Notes: generated by a model not told the origin, from the sequence alone. A stretch of 64,000 bases of DNA from an uncultured delta proteobacterium (GCA_903835685.1 CAILNX010000054.1:164618-228617), one strand, 5' to 3'; positions 24,974-34,601 are shown, counted from the stretch's first letter. Numbers and translations: made by a program.

Positions 24974-25255
24974 TCAGGCAAAAGGCGAGAGATCATCCCT
25001 GATGAGCCCCATCGCCACATCCCGGATGTCCGGCTGGTAGCGTCCTGAACGGATCTGGTTGCGAAGTTCGGCCAGGCGTTTGGCCCGGTCAGCATCTCCG
25101 CTCTGTTCTGTCTTGGCGCGAGTCTGCGCCTTGTGCCCGACCACATTCAAGGCCTGGACCGATTCGGGTTTGTGCATGACAGCTGATCTGGCGCTGGCGC
25201 TGGGGCGATCCGGGACTGCTGGGACCTCCCCGCGAGCTGCTTTTTTTTGATTCAT
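24974..25255 (-). CDS. flgM: Anti-sigma-28 factor FlgM
   Basis: A 93-residue protein that holds the flagellar sigma factor FliA inactive until the hook is complete. The C-terminal part carries the FlgM family signature RAKRLAELRNQIRSGRY followed by QPDIRDVAMGLIRDDL; the N-terminal half is Ala/Ser/Lys-rich and looks disordered, as in known FlgM proteins. The ATG at 25255 has a GGGAGG run just upstream. A near-perfect sigma-28 promoter lies 80 bp before it, which supports the identification independently because flgM is often under FliA control. Confidence 0.9.
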   Translation of the reverse strand: MNQKKAARGEVPAVPDRPSASARSAVMHKPESVQALNVVGHKAQTRAKTEQSGDADRAKRLAELRNQIRSGRYQPDIRDVAMGLIRDDLSPFA

Positions 25256-25334
25256 ATCCCCTCCCATGAAAAGACCCCGCACAGGCCCTCCCCAGAGCTT
25301 TTCCGGAACAGTCCGGTTGTGTGGTTCAAGGTTC

Positions 25335-25361
25335 CTATCGGCGAGGGGACTTGAATATTTA
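25335..25361 (-). promoter_or_regulatory. Sigma-28 (FliA) promoter of flgM
   Basis: On the minus strand the -35 TAAA (25361-25358) is followed by exactly 15 bases and the -10 GCCGATAG (25342-25335). The FliA consensus is TAAA-N15-GCCGATAA, so only the last base differs. Transcription would start near 25327, about 70 bases before the flgM ATG. Confidence 0.82.
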
Positions 25362-25414
25362 GGGCTGTGGAAAAGAATGTGGAAAGACGCCTTGTCCAAG
25401 GCTGTGGACAAGCC

Positions 25415-25452
25415 CAAAAAAAGGGGCTGCGGCCCGAAGGGACGCAACCCCT
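25415..25452 (-). terminator. gltX terminator
   Basis: On the minus strand a 10-bp stem with one G-U pair (AGGGGTTGCG with CGCAGCCCCT) is followed by seven T. It begins about 33 bases after the gltX stop and separates gltX from flgM. Confidence 0.88.
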
Positions 25453-25484
25453 GAAAAGGATTGTTTCGCTGCGAAAGAAAGGTG

Positions 25485-26879
25485 TTACAGTGCCAGTGCC
25501 CGGTCCAGACGGGCCAGGCTTTCCTCCTGCCCCAGCACTTCTAGAGTTTCATGAAGGCCCGGGCTGGCCGTCTTGCCGGTCACGGCCACGCGCAGGGGCT
25601 GGGCGATGATTTTGAACTTGATTCCAGCCTTTTCAAGATAGGTATTCAACAGCCCTTCCAAGGCCGTGGCCTTGAAGTCGGCGAGGCCAGCCAGGCCTTG
25701 GCGCAGGGCCTGGAGATGGGCACGGGCCTCCGGGGTCAGGAATTTCGCCATGGCCTCCTGGTCGTACTCCAGGGCTGCGGCCGGAATCAGGAAGAAGGTG
25801 CAGGCCTGGGCCATCTCCGCCAGGGTCTTGGACCGGGTCTGGTACAGGGGGACGATGGCCTCCAGCACCTTGGGATCCAGGTCGGGGAAGCCCAGGTCCG
25901 CCAGGCGCGGGGCCAGGAGTCCGGCCAGGGTCGCCGGGCTGGCCTCCTTGATGTAATGGGCGTTCAGCCAGTCCAGCTTCTGGGTGTCGAACACTGCGGC
26001 CGAGCGGCCGAGATTCTCCGGGGAAAAGGCCTGGGTCAGCTCCTGGCGGCTGAAAATCTCCTGATCCCCGTGGGACCAGCCCAGCCGGGCCAGGTAGTTG
26101 ACCATGGCCTCGGGCAAATAGCCCATCTTCTCGTACTCCATGACCGACAAGGCCCCGTGCCGCTTGGACAGCTTCTGCTTGTCCGGCCCCAGGATCATGG
26201 GCACGTGGCCAAAGGCGGGCAGATCCCAGCCAAACGCCTGGTACAGGAGCACCTGCCGGGGGGTGTTGGCCACGTGGTCGTCGCCCCGGATGACGTGGGT
26301 CACGGCCATCTCGTGGTCGTCCACCACCACGGCCAGGTTGTAGGTCGGGGACCCGTCGCTGCGCCGCAGGATGAGGTCGTCCAGTTCGGCGTTGTCCACG
26401 GCCACCGGCCCCTTGACCACATCCTGGTACAGGGTCTTGCCGTGCAGGGGGGCCTTGAGCCGGACCACCACGCCCGGGCCAGGGGTCACGGTCTTCTCCC
26501 GGCAATTCCCGTCATATTTGGGCTTGCGGCCCTCGGCCCGGGCCTTTTCGCGCATGGCCTCCACCTGTTCCGGGGAGCAACTGCAATAATAGGCCTGGCC
26601 CTTTTCCAAAAGCTGGTCGATGTACCGGTTGTAAATCTCGAAGCGCTGGCTCTGGAAGATGGGCTCGCCGTCCCAGGACAGCCCCAGCCATTTCATGGAC
26701 TCCAGGATGGCCTCGGTGGCTTCCCGGGTGGAGCGTTCCCGGTCGGTGTCCTCGATGCGCAACAGAAAGGTTCCGCCCTGGTTGCGGGCGTAGAGCCAGT
26801 TGAACAGGGCCGTGCGGGCACCGCCGATGTGCAGAAAACCGGTGGGGCTCGGGGCGAAACGGGTGACCACAGGGCTCAT
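25485..26879 (-). CDS. gltX: Glutamyl-tRNA synthetase
   Basis: Charges tRNA-Glu. The 464-residue product has the class I HIGH-type motif as HIGG (17-20) in RFAPSPTGFLHIGGARTAL, RIEDTDRERS, a cysteine-rich SWIM-like zinc site (YYCSCSPEQ, then YDGNC), TYNLAVVVDD, RGDDHVANTPRQ and KLSKRHGA (236-242). Length and motifs are those of a standard discriminating or non-discriminating GluRS; the two cannot be told apart here. The ATG has GAGGAG-like purines upstream. tRNA-Gln at 16395 is charged either directly by GlnRS or through the GatCAB route, neither visible in this window. Confidence 0.97.
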   Translation of the reverse strand: MSPVVTRFAPSPTGFLHIGGARTALFNWLYARNQGGTFLLRIEDTDRERSTREATEAILESMKWLGLSWDGEPIFQSQRFEIYNRYIDQLLEKGQAYYCSCSPEQVEAMREKARAEGRKPKYDGNCREKTVTPGPGVVVRLKAPLHGKTLYQDVVKGPVAVDNAELDDLILRRSDGSPTYNLAVVVDDHEMAVTHVIRGDDHVANTPRQVLLYQAFGWDLPAFGHVPMILGPDKQKLSKRHGALSVMEYEKMGYLPEAMVNYLARLGWSHGDQEIFSRQELTQAFSPENLGRSAAVFDTQKLDWLNAHYIKEASPATLAGLLAPRLADLGFPDLDPKVLEAIVPLYQTRSKTLAEMAQACTFFLIPAAALEYDQEAMAKFLTPEARAHLQALRQGLAGLADFKATALEGLLNTYLEKAGIKFKIIAQPLRVAVTGKTASPGLHETLEVLGQEESLARLDRALAL

Positions 26880-26971
26880 GGGAAACTCCTCGAGAGTGGA
26901 TATTGTATGGCATTGGGTCAGGCGTCCGGGGCCTACGTATTTTGCCCTGGGTTGTCAAACCGCGCAAAACC

Positions 26972-27853
26972 TCAGAGGCGGCGCAGCCATTCGGGCGTCA
27001 GGGCCACCTCTCCGGCCAGGGCCGCGTCGATCTGGGCCAGGGCCGCCTCCTTGTCCCGAGGCAGCCGGACCTTCATGGGCAGATAATTGGAGGCGTGGTT
27101 GCACAAAAACAGCCCCCGCGTGAGGTTCGTGGCCGCGATCATGCCGCGCAACTCCCGCAGGCTCTGCACGGCCGTGGGCGGGGTGAAGCGGCCCTCCTCC
27201 CATTCGGCGTAGAGCGGGGTGCCGGGCACGAGCATGAGGCTCAGGGCCGCAGCCTGGTCCGGGTCCATGGCCGTGAGCGTCTCGCCGGTGAGCCGGGCGT
27301 GTTCGCCGGAGCGCTCGGGTCCGGCCAGGCCGAGAATGACCGTGACCGAGACCTTCAGGCCTGCGGCTTTGGCCCGGCGGCCCTGGGCCACGTGCAGGGC
27401 CACGTCCCCGGCCTTGCCCATGCGCGCCAAGGTCTTATCATCTCCGGACTCCAGGCCCATGTAGACCATGCCCAGGCCGTGGGCCGTAAGTTCGGCCAAC
27501 TCGGCGTCGGTCTTGCGCCCAAGGCTTTTGGCGTTGGCATAGGCCGCCACCCGGGTGACCCAGGGCAGGCGCTCCCGGATGCGGTCCAGGATGGGCAGGA
27601 GCCTGGCCTGGGGCAGGATGAGGGCGTCCCCGTCGCAGAGAAAAACCCGGCGCTGGCGGGTGCAGCAGGCGGCTGCGAATTCGATGTCCTCGAAGACCGT
27701 GTTTTGGGGCTTGATGGTGAAGCGCTTGCTCCGGTATGCCCCGCAAAAGGCGCATTTGTTGTGGGAGCAACCCAGGCTGACCTGGAGCAGGATGCTCTCG
27801 GCCTCGCTGGGCGGCCGGATGATGGCCCCGACCAGGTCCAATTCGTCCTTCAT
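26972..27853 (-). CDS. Radical SAM protein with a CX4CX2C cluster motif
   Basis: A 293-residue radical SAM enzyme of the Elp3/MiaB-like superfamily. The 4Fe-4S ligands are Cys29, Cys34 and Cys37 in LGCSHNKCAFCGAY, a CX4CX2C spacing rather than the usual CX3CX2C but seen in a known subgroup. Further features are VFLCDGDALILP, GLGMVYMGLESGDDKTLARMGK (SAM site) and VTVILGLAGPER. There is no TRAM, UPF0004 or HemN C-terminal domain. The ATG at 27853 is chosen as the first before the conserved core. The substrate is unknown, and no dedicated partner is adjacent. Confidence 0.87.
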   Translation of the reverse strand: MKDELDLVGAIIRPPSEAESILLQVSLGCSHNKCAFCGAYRSKRFTIKPQNTVFEDIEFAAACCTRQRRVFLCDGDALILPQARLLPILDRIRERLPWVTRVAAYANAKSLGRKTDAELAELTAHGLGMVYMGLESGDDKTLARMGKAGDVALHVAQGRRAKAAGLKVSVTVILGLAGPERSGEHARLTGETLTAMDPDQAAALSLMLVPGTPLYAEWEEGRFTPPTAVQSLRELRGMIAATNLTRGLFLCNHASNYLPMKVRLPRDKEAALAQIDAALAGEVALTPEWLRRL

Positions 27854-28069
27854 GAACCGGGTTGTGGCACAGCCCGGGAGCGCAGGCAAGCGCAGGGGAT
27901 TGTTTCGGTTGAATTTTTATGATAACAATTTGATATTTCATGGGAAAAATTCTCACTTTCACCATTTTCTTTTTTAGTCTACTCTAACCGATTCATTCCA
28001 CGGGACTACACGGGCCACCGGCCTTAAGCCGACCCGACCCGGGAATAATCCACCCAGCGAGGGATCAAC

Positions 28070-29290
28070 ATGCCGCTTTGCACCACCGAAGAAGCCATTG
28101 AGGAAATCCGCAACGGCCGGATGATCATACTCGTGGACGACGAGGACCGCGAAAACGAAGGTGATTTGACCATCGCGGCCGAGAAGGTCACGCCTGAGAT
28201 CATCAATTTCATGGCCAAGTACGGCCGGGGGCTCATCTGCCTGCCCTTGTCCCCGGACTATGTGCAGAAGCTCAATCTGCCGCTTATGGCCCAGACCAAC
28301 GAGTCCAAGTTCGGGACTAATTTCACCGTGTCCATCGAGGCCCGGCGAGGCGTGACCACGGGCATCTCGGCCTTTGACCGGGCCACTACCATCCTGACCG
28401 CCGTGGCTGACGACGTCGTGGCTGACGACATCGTGTCCCCGGGACACATCTTCCCCTTGCGCGCCCGGAGCGGCGGGGTCCTGGTCCGGGCCGGGCAGAC
28501 CGAGGGCAGCGTGGACCTGGCCAAGCTGGCGGGCTTAAAACCCGCGGCCGTGATCTGCGAGATCATGCGCGACGACGGGAACATGGCCCGCATGCCCGAC
28601 TTGAAGGAGTTCGCCAAGGAACACGGGCTGAAAATCGCCTCCATCGCCAACCTGATCATGTACCGCATGCGCCACGGGGATTTGTCCGTGGCCAAGGTGG
28701 CCGAGGCCGAACTGCCCACCCGTTACGGCCATTTCAAATCCGTGGCCTTCTGCTGCAGCAACGACAATCGCACCCACATCGCCCTGGTCATGGGCGAGAT
28801 CAAGCCCGAGGAGCCCACCCTGGTGCGGGTGCACAGCGAGTGCCTAACCGGGGACGTGTTCCATTCCCAGCGTTGCGACTGCGGTGACCAGTTGGAGTCG
28901 GCCCTGTGCCAGATCCGCAAGGAGGGCAAGGGCATCCTCCTGTACATGCGCCAGGAGGGCCGGGGGATCGGCCTGGGCAACAAGATCAAGGCCTACCACC
29001 TGCAGGATCAGGGCCTGGACACCGTGGAGGCCAACGAGCGTCTGGGATTCAAGGCCGATCTGCGCGAATACGGCACCGGGGCCCAGATCCTGGTGGCCCT
29101 GGGCGTGTCCAAGATGCGGCTCATGACCAACAATCCCAAGAAGATCATAGGCCTGGAAGGCTACGGCCTGGACGTTGTGGAGCGTATTCCCATCGAGAAG
29201 GGGGCCTGCGAGTTGAACTTCAAGTACCTCCAGACCAAGAAGGACAAGATGGGGCACCTGCTGAATTTAAAACAACCGACCAAGGAGTAA
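28070..29290 (+). CDS. ribBA: Bifunctional 3,4-dihydroxy-2-butanone-4-phosphate synthase / GTP cyclohydrolase II
   Basis: Provides both precursors of riboflavin. Residues 1-200 are the RibB domain ([19 protein letters not shown] near 23-41, [30 protein letters not shown]). Residues about 205-400 are the RibA domain with the zinc cysteines in [21 protein letters not shown], the active-site region [13 protein letters not shown] and MTNNPKKI. Both halves retain catalytic residues. It is first in a run with ribH, nusB, leuS, lptE and holA. The upstream region (27854-28069) is AT-rich for this genome, but I find no FMN riboswitch. Confidence 0.97.
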   Translation: MPLCTTEEAIEEIRNGRMIILVDDEDRENEGDLTIAAEKVTPEIINFMAKYGRGLICLPLSPDYVQKLNLPLMAQTNESKFGTNFTVSIEARRGVTTGISAFDRATTILTAVADDVVADDIVSPGHIFPLRARSGGVLVRAGQTEGSVDLAKLAGLKPAAVICEIMRDDGNMARMPDLKEFAKEHGLKIASIANLIMYRMRHGDLSVAKVAEAELPTRYGHFKSVAFCCSNDNRTHIALVMGEIKPEEPTLVRVHSECLTGDVFHSQRCDCGDQLESALCQIRKEGKGILLYMRQEGRGIGLGNKIKAYHLQDQGLDTVEANERLGFKADLREYGTGAQILVALGVSKMRLMTNNPKKIIGLEGYGLDVVERIPIEKGACELNFKYLQTKKDKMGHLLNLKQPTKE

Positions 29291-29296
29291 GGGGCC

Positions 29297-29767
29297 ATGT
29301 TGCACGTCAAGACCATTGAGGGAGTCCTGGACGCCAAGGGCAAGAAATTCGTCCTGATCGCCACCCGCTTCAATGATTTCATCGTGGACCGCTTGATCGG
29401 CGGGGCCGTGGACTACCTGTTGCGCCACGGGGCCGAGCGCGAGGACATCACCCTGGTGCGCATCCCCGGGGCCTTCGAGATGCCGCTGGTGGCCCGCAAG
29501 CTGGCCGCCAGCAAGAAATACGACGCCCTGGTCTGCGTTGGCGCGGTCATCCGCGGGGCCACCCCGCATTTCGACTACGTGGCCAGCGAATGCGCCAAGG
29601 GCCTGGCCCAGGTCTCCCTGGAGTTCAGCATCCCCCTGGGGTTCGGCGTCCTGACCACGGACAACCTGGAGCAGGCCATTGAGCGGGCCGGGTCCAAGGC
29701 CGGGAACAAGGGCGTGGACGCTGCCGCCGCCGCCCTGGAAACCCTGCGCGTCATGGAACAACTGTAG
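29297..29767 (+). CDS. ribH: 6,7-dimethyl-8-ribityllumazine synthase
   Basis: Joins the two RibBA products into the lumazine precursor of riboflavin. The 156-residue product has [55 protein letters not shown] with the catalytic histidine, and [23 protein letters not shown]. All are typical of the icosahedral RibH family. It starts six bases after ribBA and ends six bases before nusB, so the genes are co-transcribed. Confidence 0.97.
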   Translation: MLHVKTIEGVLDAKGKKFVLIATRFNDFIVDRLIGGAVDYLLRHGAEREDITLVRIPGAFEMPLVARKLAASKKYDALVCVGAVIRGATPHFDYVASECAKGLAQVSLEFSIPLGFGVLTTDNLEQAIERAGSKAGNKGVDAAAAALETLRVMEQL

Positions 29768-29773
29768 GAAATC

Positions 29774-30340
29774 ATGAGCGAAAAATCACCCGTTTCCAAG
29801 AAGCCCGCGCCCGCACCGAAGCCCGCACCCAAAGTGGTGGACAAGGGCCAGGGCGCTCCCGGCCCGGCCAAACCGGCCGGGGCCGGAAAATCCAAAGGCG
29901 GCCGCCGGGCTGGCCGCAAACTGGCCTTCCAGGTCCTGTTCGGTACCTGCTTTGATCCCAAGCAGACCAAGCCCATGGCCGTGAGCTTTCGGGACAACCC
30001 GGCCGTGCTCGGCCAGGAGGACGAAAAGGTCTGCGCCTTTGCCTTGGGCCTGGCCTCGGCCGTGGTGGACAAGCAGGAGGAGCTGGACGCGGTCATCCAG
30101 CGCTTCTCCCAGCACTGGAAGATCGGCCGCATCGCCAAGGTGGAGCTGGTCATCCTGCGTCTGGCTCTCTACGAGATGCTGCACCGGCCGGACATCCCCC
30201 TCAAGGTGGCCATCAACGAGGCCGTGGAACTGGCCAAGGCCTTTGGCGACGAGAATTCGCCGGGCTTCATCAACGGCATCCTGGACGCGGCGGGCAAGGC
30301 CATTGATGGCGGCGAGTACGAGGTGAGAAAAGGTTTTTAA
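29774..30340 (+). CDS. nusB: Transcription antitermination factor NusB with an N-terminal extension
   Basis: Acts with NusE and NusA in rRNA antitermination. The NusB core runs from about residue 45 (RRAGRKLAFQVLFGTCF) to the end (FSQHWKIGRIAKVELVILRLALYEML, VAINEAVELAKAFGDENSPGFINGIL). Residues 1-44 are a low-complexity tail rich in Pro, Ala and Lys (PAPAPKPAPK) that standard NusB proteins lack; it is probably disordered. The ribH-nusB pairing is common across bacteria. An alternative internal start is not supported by a clear ribosome-binding site. Confidence 0.93.
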   Translation: MSEKSPVSKKPAPAPKPAPKVVDKGQGAPGPAKPAGAGKSKGGRRAGRKLAFQVLFGTCFDPKQTKPMAVSFRDNPAVLGQEDEKVCAFALGLASAVVDKQEELDAVIQRFSQHWKIGRIAKVELVILRLALYEMLHRPDIPLKVAINEAVELAKAFGDENSPGFINGILDAAGKAIDGGEYEVRKGF

Positions 30341-30364
30341 CTCCGTTGAACAAGGACCCGCAGC

Positions 30365-32872
30365 ATGGCGCTTGGAAAATACGAGCCGGAAAAAGTCGAG
30401 AACAAATGGCAGGACATCTGGAACCGGGAGCGGGCCTTCGAGGTGGAGGTGGACCGCACCCGGCCCAAGTACTACGTCCTGGAAATGTTCCCCTACCCCT
30501 CGGGCAAGATCCACATGGGGCACGTGCGCAACTACTCCATCGGCGACGTGGTGGCCCGGTACAAGCGCATGCGCGGCTTCAACGTGATGCACCCCATGGG
30601 CTGGGACGCCTTCGGTCTTCCGGCCGAGAACGCGGCCATCAAGAACAACACCCATCCGGCCGCCTGGACCTACCAGAACATCGCGGAGATGCGCGCCCAG
30701 CTCAAGCGCATGGGCTATTCCTATGACTGGCGCCGTGAACTGGCCACCTGTCGGCCCGAGTACTACCGCTGGGAGCAGCTCTTCTTCCTCCGCTTCTTTG
30801 AAAAGGGGCTGGTCTACCGCAAGAAAGCCCCGGTGAACTGGTGCCCCTCCTGCCACACCGTGCTGGCCAACGAGCAGGTGGAGGACGGCCTGTGCTGGCG
30901 TTGCGACAGCACTGTGGAGCAGCGCGAACTGGCCCAGTGGTTTTTGCGCATCACGGACTATGCCGACGAGCTTCTGGCCTTCCTGGACAAGATGCCCGGC
31001 TGGCCCGAGCGGGTCCTGACCATGCAGCGCAACTGGATCGGCCGCAGCGTGGGCGCGCACATCGATTTCCCCATTGAGGGCTCCAAAGAGTCCATCACCG
31101 TGTTCACCACCCGGCCGGACACCCTGTACGGAGCCACCTTCATGAGCCTGGCCCCGGAACACCCCCTGATCGAGACCCTGACCGCCGGGCGGCCCGAGGC
31201 CGCAGCCGTGCGCGAGTTCGCCACCCGCATCGCGGGCATGGACCGCATCAAGCGCGCGGCCGACGACCTGGAGAAGGAGGGTGTGTTCACCGGGGCGTAC
31301 TGCGTCAATCCCCTCACGGGCGCGCGCATGCCCATCTATGCGGCCAATTTCGTGCTCATGGGCTACGGCACGGGCGCGGTCATGGCTGTCCCGGCCCACG
31401 ACCAGCGCGATTTCGAGTTCGCCACCAAGTACAAACTCCCGGTCAAGGTGGTCATCACCCCCGAGGGTGAGACCCTGAAGGTCGAGGACCTGACCGCCGC
31501 CTTCACTGATCCGGGCCTGCTCACGGACTCCGGCCCCTTTACCGGCACACCCAGCGAGGAGGCCAAGGCGGCCATCATCGAGCATCTGGTGGACAAAGGC
31601 CTGGGCAAGAAGGCCGTGAACTACCGGTTGCGCGACTGGAACATCTCCCGCCAGCGGTTCTGGGGCGCGCCCATTCCCATTGTCTATTGCGAAACCTGCG
31701 GCGCAGTCCCGGTCAAGCCCGAGGACCTGCCCGTGACCCTGCCCGAGGACGCCCAGCTTCCGGCCGACGGCCGCTCCCCCCTGCCCGGACTGGAATCCTT
31801 CACCAAGGTGGCTTGTCCGGTCTGCGGAAAGCAAGCCCGGCGCGAGACCGACACCATGGACACCTTTGTGGAGTCCTCCTGGTATTTCCTGCGCTACGCC
31901 TGCCGGGACAAGACCGACGGGCCGCTGGACGCCGAGGCCCTGGCCTACTGGCTGCCCGTGGACCAGTACATCGGGGGCATCGAGCACGCCATTTTGCACC
32001 TCCTGTACTCCCGGTTCTTCGTCAAGGCCCTGCGGGACGAGGGCTGGCACAAGCTGGACGAGCCCTTCCACAACCTGCTCACCCAGGGCATGGTCTTGAA
32101 AGACGGGACCAAGATGTCCAAGTCCAAGGGCAATGTGGTGGACCCGGCCTCCATGATCGCCCGCTTCGGGGCTGACGCCGTGCGGCTGTTCATCCTTTTC
32201 GCCTCGCCCCCGGAAAAAGACCTGGACTGGTCCGACGCGGGCATCGAAGGGGCCTACCGCTTCCTGAACCGCCTCTGGCGGTTGGTGGAGGAGTTCGTTT
32301 CAGGATTGGGCCCGGTCTGCGCCCCCGTGGCCCCCTGCGCCGAGCCCGGGAGCCTCGCGCTTTCGGCCAAGGCCAAGGAGTTGCGGCGCAAGGAGCACGA
32401 CACCGTGCGCCGGGTGAGCCGGGACATCGAGACCTCCTTCCAGTTCAATACGGTCATTGCCGCGGTCATGGAGCTGGTCAACGATCTGTACCTGACCAAG
32501 GACAGCTTGCGGGAAACCGAGGACGGGCGCTTCGTGCTCTCCTCGGCCCTGTCCTCGGCCCTGTGCGTGCTCTCCCCGGTGACCCCGCACATCTGCGAGG
32601 AATTGTGGGGAGCCCTGGGCCAGGCCGGGCGGCTGGTGGACCAGCCCTGGCCCGCGCATTCCGAGGCGGCCCTGTCCACGGACGAGGCCCTGGTCGTGGT
32701 CCAGGTCAACGGCAAGGTCCGGGGTCGCATGACCGCGCCCACGGGCGCGAGCACCGAGACCTTGCAGGCCCTGGCCCTGGCCGCGCCCAATGTCGGGAGC
32801 CACGTGGAGGGCAAGACCGTGGTCAAGGTCATTGTCATCCCGGACAAACTGGTCAACATCGTGGTGCGGTAG
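30365..32872 (+). CDS. leuS: Leucyl-tRNA synthetase
   Basis: Charges tRNA-Leu. The 835-residue product has the HIGH-type motif in [15 protein letters not shown] near residues 42-56, the zinc-type insert ([14 protein letters not shown]), the CP1 editing domain with [12 protein letters not shown] and [11 protein letters not shown], and KMSKSKGN at about 581-588. The C-terminal part ([10 protein letters not shown]) contains the tRNA-binding end. Editing residues look intact. leuS-lptE-holA is the same order as in E. coli. The stop is followed by an AT-rich palindrome. Confidence 0.97.
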   Translation: MALGKYEPEKVENKWQDIWNRERAFEVEVDRTRPKYYVLEMFPYPSGKIHMGHVRNYSIGDVVARYKRMRGFNVMHPMGWDAFGLPAENAAIKNNTHPAAWTYQNIAEMRAQLKRMGYSYDWRRELATCRPEYYRWEQLFFLRFFEKGLVYRKKAPVNWCPSCHTVLANEQVEDGLCWRCDSTVEQRELAQWFLRITDYADELLAFLDKMPGWPERVLTMQRNWIGRSVGAHIDFPIEGSKESITVFTTRPDTLYGATFMSLAPEHPLIETLTAGRPEAAAVREFATRIAGMDRIKRAADDLEKEGVFTGAYCVNPLTGARMPIYAANFVLMGYGTGAVMAVPAHDQRDFEFATKYKLPVKVVITPEGETLKVEDLTAAFTDPGLLTDSGPFTGTPSEEAKAAIIEHLVDKGLGKKAVNYRLRDWNISRQRFWGAPIPIVYCETCGAVPVKPEDLPVTLPEDAQLPADGRSPLPGLESFTKVACPVCGKQARRETDTMDTFVESSWYFLRYACRDKTDGPLDAEALAYWLPVDQYIGGIEHAILHLLYSRFFVKALRDEGWHKLDEPFHNLLTQGMVLKDGTKMSKSKGNVVDPASMIARFGADAVRLFILFASPPEKDLDWSDAGIEGAYRFLNRLWRLVEEFVSGLGPVCAPVAPCAEPGSLALSAKAKELRRKEHDTVRRVSRDIETSFQFNTVIAAVMELVNDLYLTKDSLRETEDGRFVLSSALSSALCVLSPVTPHICEELWGALGQAGRLVDQPWPAHSEAALSTDEALVVVQVNGKVRGRMTAPTGASTETLQALALAAPNVGSHVEGKTVVKVIVIPDKLVNIVVR

Positions 32873-32912
32873 TGTCATCCGCCGGAATGGGCAGTGCCTT
32901 TCAGAGGCACGG

Positions 32913-32941
32913 AAGAACAAGAAATAATTTTTCTTATTCTT
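32913..32941. repeat. AT-rich 29-bp palindromic repeat, copy 2
   Basis: Forty-one bases after leuS: arms AAGAACAAGAA and TTCTTATTCTT around a 7-base AT loop, followed by five T. It matches the 20708 copy at 27 of 29 positions. Because it lies between leuS and lptE on the same strand, it may attenuate read-through into lptE-holA. Confidence 0.82.
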
Positions 32942-32979
32942 TTTTCTGGGGCGATGAGATCTCGGGAGAGCGGCACTCG

Positions 32980-33477
32980 ATGCCAAAAAATCGGCTTATC
33001 GCTCTCATTCTTCTGGCCCTGCTGGGACTGACCGCCTGCGGGGGGTACAGGCTCACGGGCGGGTCTCTGAACCTGGACGAGAAGTTCCGGGAGTTGGCCG
33101 TGGACGAGGTGCGCAACCCCTCCCTGGAAACGACCCTGGAGCCGCGCCTGCGGGCCTTTTTTCGGGACGAGCTGACCCGGCGCGGCGGGGTCCGCTGGGT
33201 GGACCCCAGCCAGGCCAAGTCCCTGGTGCGCTTCAATATCAAGCGCTTCCTGCTCACCAGCCAGGTCAAGGGCGTCCAGGACGTGACCCTGAAATACAAG
33301 GCTGAAATCGAACTGTCCGCCCGCATCGTGCGCAAGGACGACGGCGGGAACTTGTGGGATTCCGGGCCGGTGACCGTGACCGAGTCCTATTATTCCGGCG
33401 GAGAGGACGCGGCCGAGAACCTGATTCTGGAACTGGCCGTGCGCCGTCTGGCCGATCTCCTGGGCCAGGGTTACTGA
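32980..33477 (+). CDS. lptE: LPS-assembly lipoprotein LptE
   Basis: Outer-membrane lipoprotein that plugs LptD during LPS insertion. The 165-residue product has a lipobox LGLTAC with lipid-bearing Cys20, followed by GGYRLTGG, which matches the GYxL opening of LptE-like proteins. Further on it has LRAFFRDELTRRGGVRWVD and VTLKYKAEIELSARIV, in line with the LptE beta-sheet. Sequence conservation in this family is low, so the call rests on the lipobox, the length and the leuS-lptE-holA context. It overlaps nothing and starts 107 bp after leuS. Confidence 0.86.
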   Translation: MPKNRLIALILLALLGLTACGGYRLTGGSLNLDEKFRELAVDEVRNPSLETTLEPRLRAFFRDELTRRGGVRWVDPSQAKSLVRFNIKRFLLTSQVKGVQDVTLKYKAEIELSARIVRKDDGGNLWDSGPVTVTESYYSGGEDAAENLILELAVRRLADLLGQGY

Positions 33478-33488
33478 CCGGAGCCGCC

Positions 33489-34478
33489 ATGTCCCGCCCT
33501 GGATTCTCCTTCCTGGTCTGTCCTGACCCCGAGCTGCTGCGGACCCGCATGGCCGAGCTTCTGGCCGAGGCGGGCGAGGAGGCCACGGCCTGGGAGCGCA
33601 AATCCTATTGGGGTGACGAGGAGCTTCCGGCCCGCTTCTGGCAAGACTTGGGCTCGGCCAACCTCATGGGCGGCAAGACCGCCCTGGTCTTAAGGCGGGC
33701 GGAAAAGCTCAAGGCCGAGGACTGGGAGCGTTTCACCACGGCCCTGCGCGGGTTCAACCAGAACGTCTGGCCCTTTTTCTGCCTGGAAGGGGAGTGGGAC
33801 CGGGGCAAGGTGTCCATCCCCAAGGCCTTGACCAAGCAAAAGTTCTGGACCGTGGCCGAGAAAAAGGGCTGGGTCTGGCAGCAGCGCGGGCTCACCGGCG
33901 AGGGCATGGCCGCCTTTGTGCGCAAATGGACTGTAGGCCGGGGGATCAAGGTCCGGCCCGAGGCCCAGAAGCCCCTGTGCCAGACCCTGCCCGAGGACGC
34001 GGGCGCTGCTGATCTGGAACTGCGCAAGCTGGAGCTGGCCCTGGGACCCGGCCGGGAGATCGGGCTTGAGCAGGTGGCCCTTATCGCGCCCACGGGGGAG
34101 ATGGATTTCTTCGAATTCGTGAGCGCCCTGTCCAAGCAGGGGGCCACGGCCGAGGTCTGGGAGCGGGTGATCCAGAACCATGCCGAGACCAAGACCATGC
34201 TCTTCCAACTGACCAGCCACCTGGCCTCCGAGGCCAGGGCCTGGTGGATGATCCTCTCCGGGGAAGAGGGCAAGGTTCGGGGCAATCCCTACGCCTTGAA
34301 GTACAAGGCCGAGACCGCCCGGAAGGTCGGCCTGGCCGGGGCCTCGGCCATTTTCGACTACTGCCTGGAGGCCGAACTGGAGGTCAAGACCGGGAGCATG
34401 GATGAGGAGCAGGTCCTCGAACTCCTGGTCTCCCGCCTGGCCGCCCTGTTCCATCCCGCCGCCGCCCGCCAGCGCTAG
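33489..34478 (+). CDS. holA: DNA polymerase III delta subunit
   Basis: Opens the sliding clamp within the clamp-loader complex. The 329-residue product is diverged at the sequence level but has the three-domain delta pattern: an N-terminal region with FWQDLGSANLMGGKTALVLRRAEKL, a middle AAA+-like lid, and a C-terminal helical collar (MLFQLTSHLASEARAWWMIL, NPYALKYKAETARKVGLAG). The ATG lies 12 bases after the lptE stop. The conserved neighbourhood strengthens the call. It is followed by the third AT-rich palindrome. Confidence 0.83.
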   Translation: MSRPGFSFLVCPDPELLRTRMAELLAEAGEEATAWERKSYWGDEELPARFWQDLGSANLMGGKTALVLRRAEKLKAEDWERFTTALRGFNQNVWPFFCLEGEWDRGKVSIPKALTKQKFWTVAEKKGWVWQQRGLTGEGMAAFVRKWTVGRGIKVRPEAQKPLCQTLPEDAGAADLELRKLELALGPGREIGLEQVALIAPTGEMDFFEFVSALSKQGATAEVWERVIQNHAETKTMLFQLTSHLASEARAWWMILSGEEGKVRGNPYALKYKAETARKVGLAGASAIFDYCLEAELEVKTGSMDEEQVLELLVSRLAALFHPAAARQR

Positions 34479-34512
34479 CTGGGCGTTCCGGAAATCTGAC
34501 CAACCAAGAATG

Positions 34513-34541
34513 AAGAATAAGAATAATTATTTCTTATTCTT
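34513..34541. repeat. AT-rich 29-bp palindromic repeat, copy 3
   Basis: Thirty-five bases after holA and between convergent genes. Arms AAGAATAAGAA (34513-34523) and TTCTTATTCTT (34531-34541). It is the exact reverse complement of the 20708-20736 copy, including the loop. Confidence 0.85.
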
Positions 34542-34601
34542 GCGCGTTCGCGAAAGAAACTGCTTTTTGCGGAACGCGATACTAGGCCCCGTGCGGGGTC
34601 C

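Noticed and set aside
27854..28069. FMN riboswitch before ribBA
   Set aside because: I looked for the conserved RFN-element core (AGGGGCAGGGTGAAA-type) and did not find it; the region is only AT-rich with no convincing long-range pairing.
29786..32071. A 761-codon minus-strand open frame
   Set aside because: Antisense shadow of nusB and leuS, produced by third-position GC bias.
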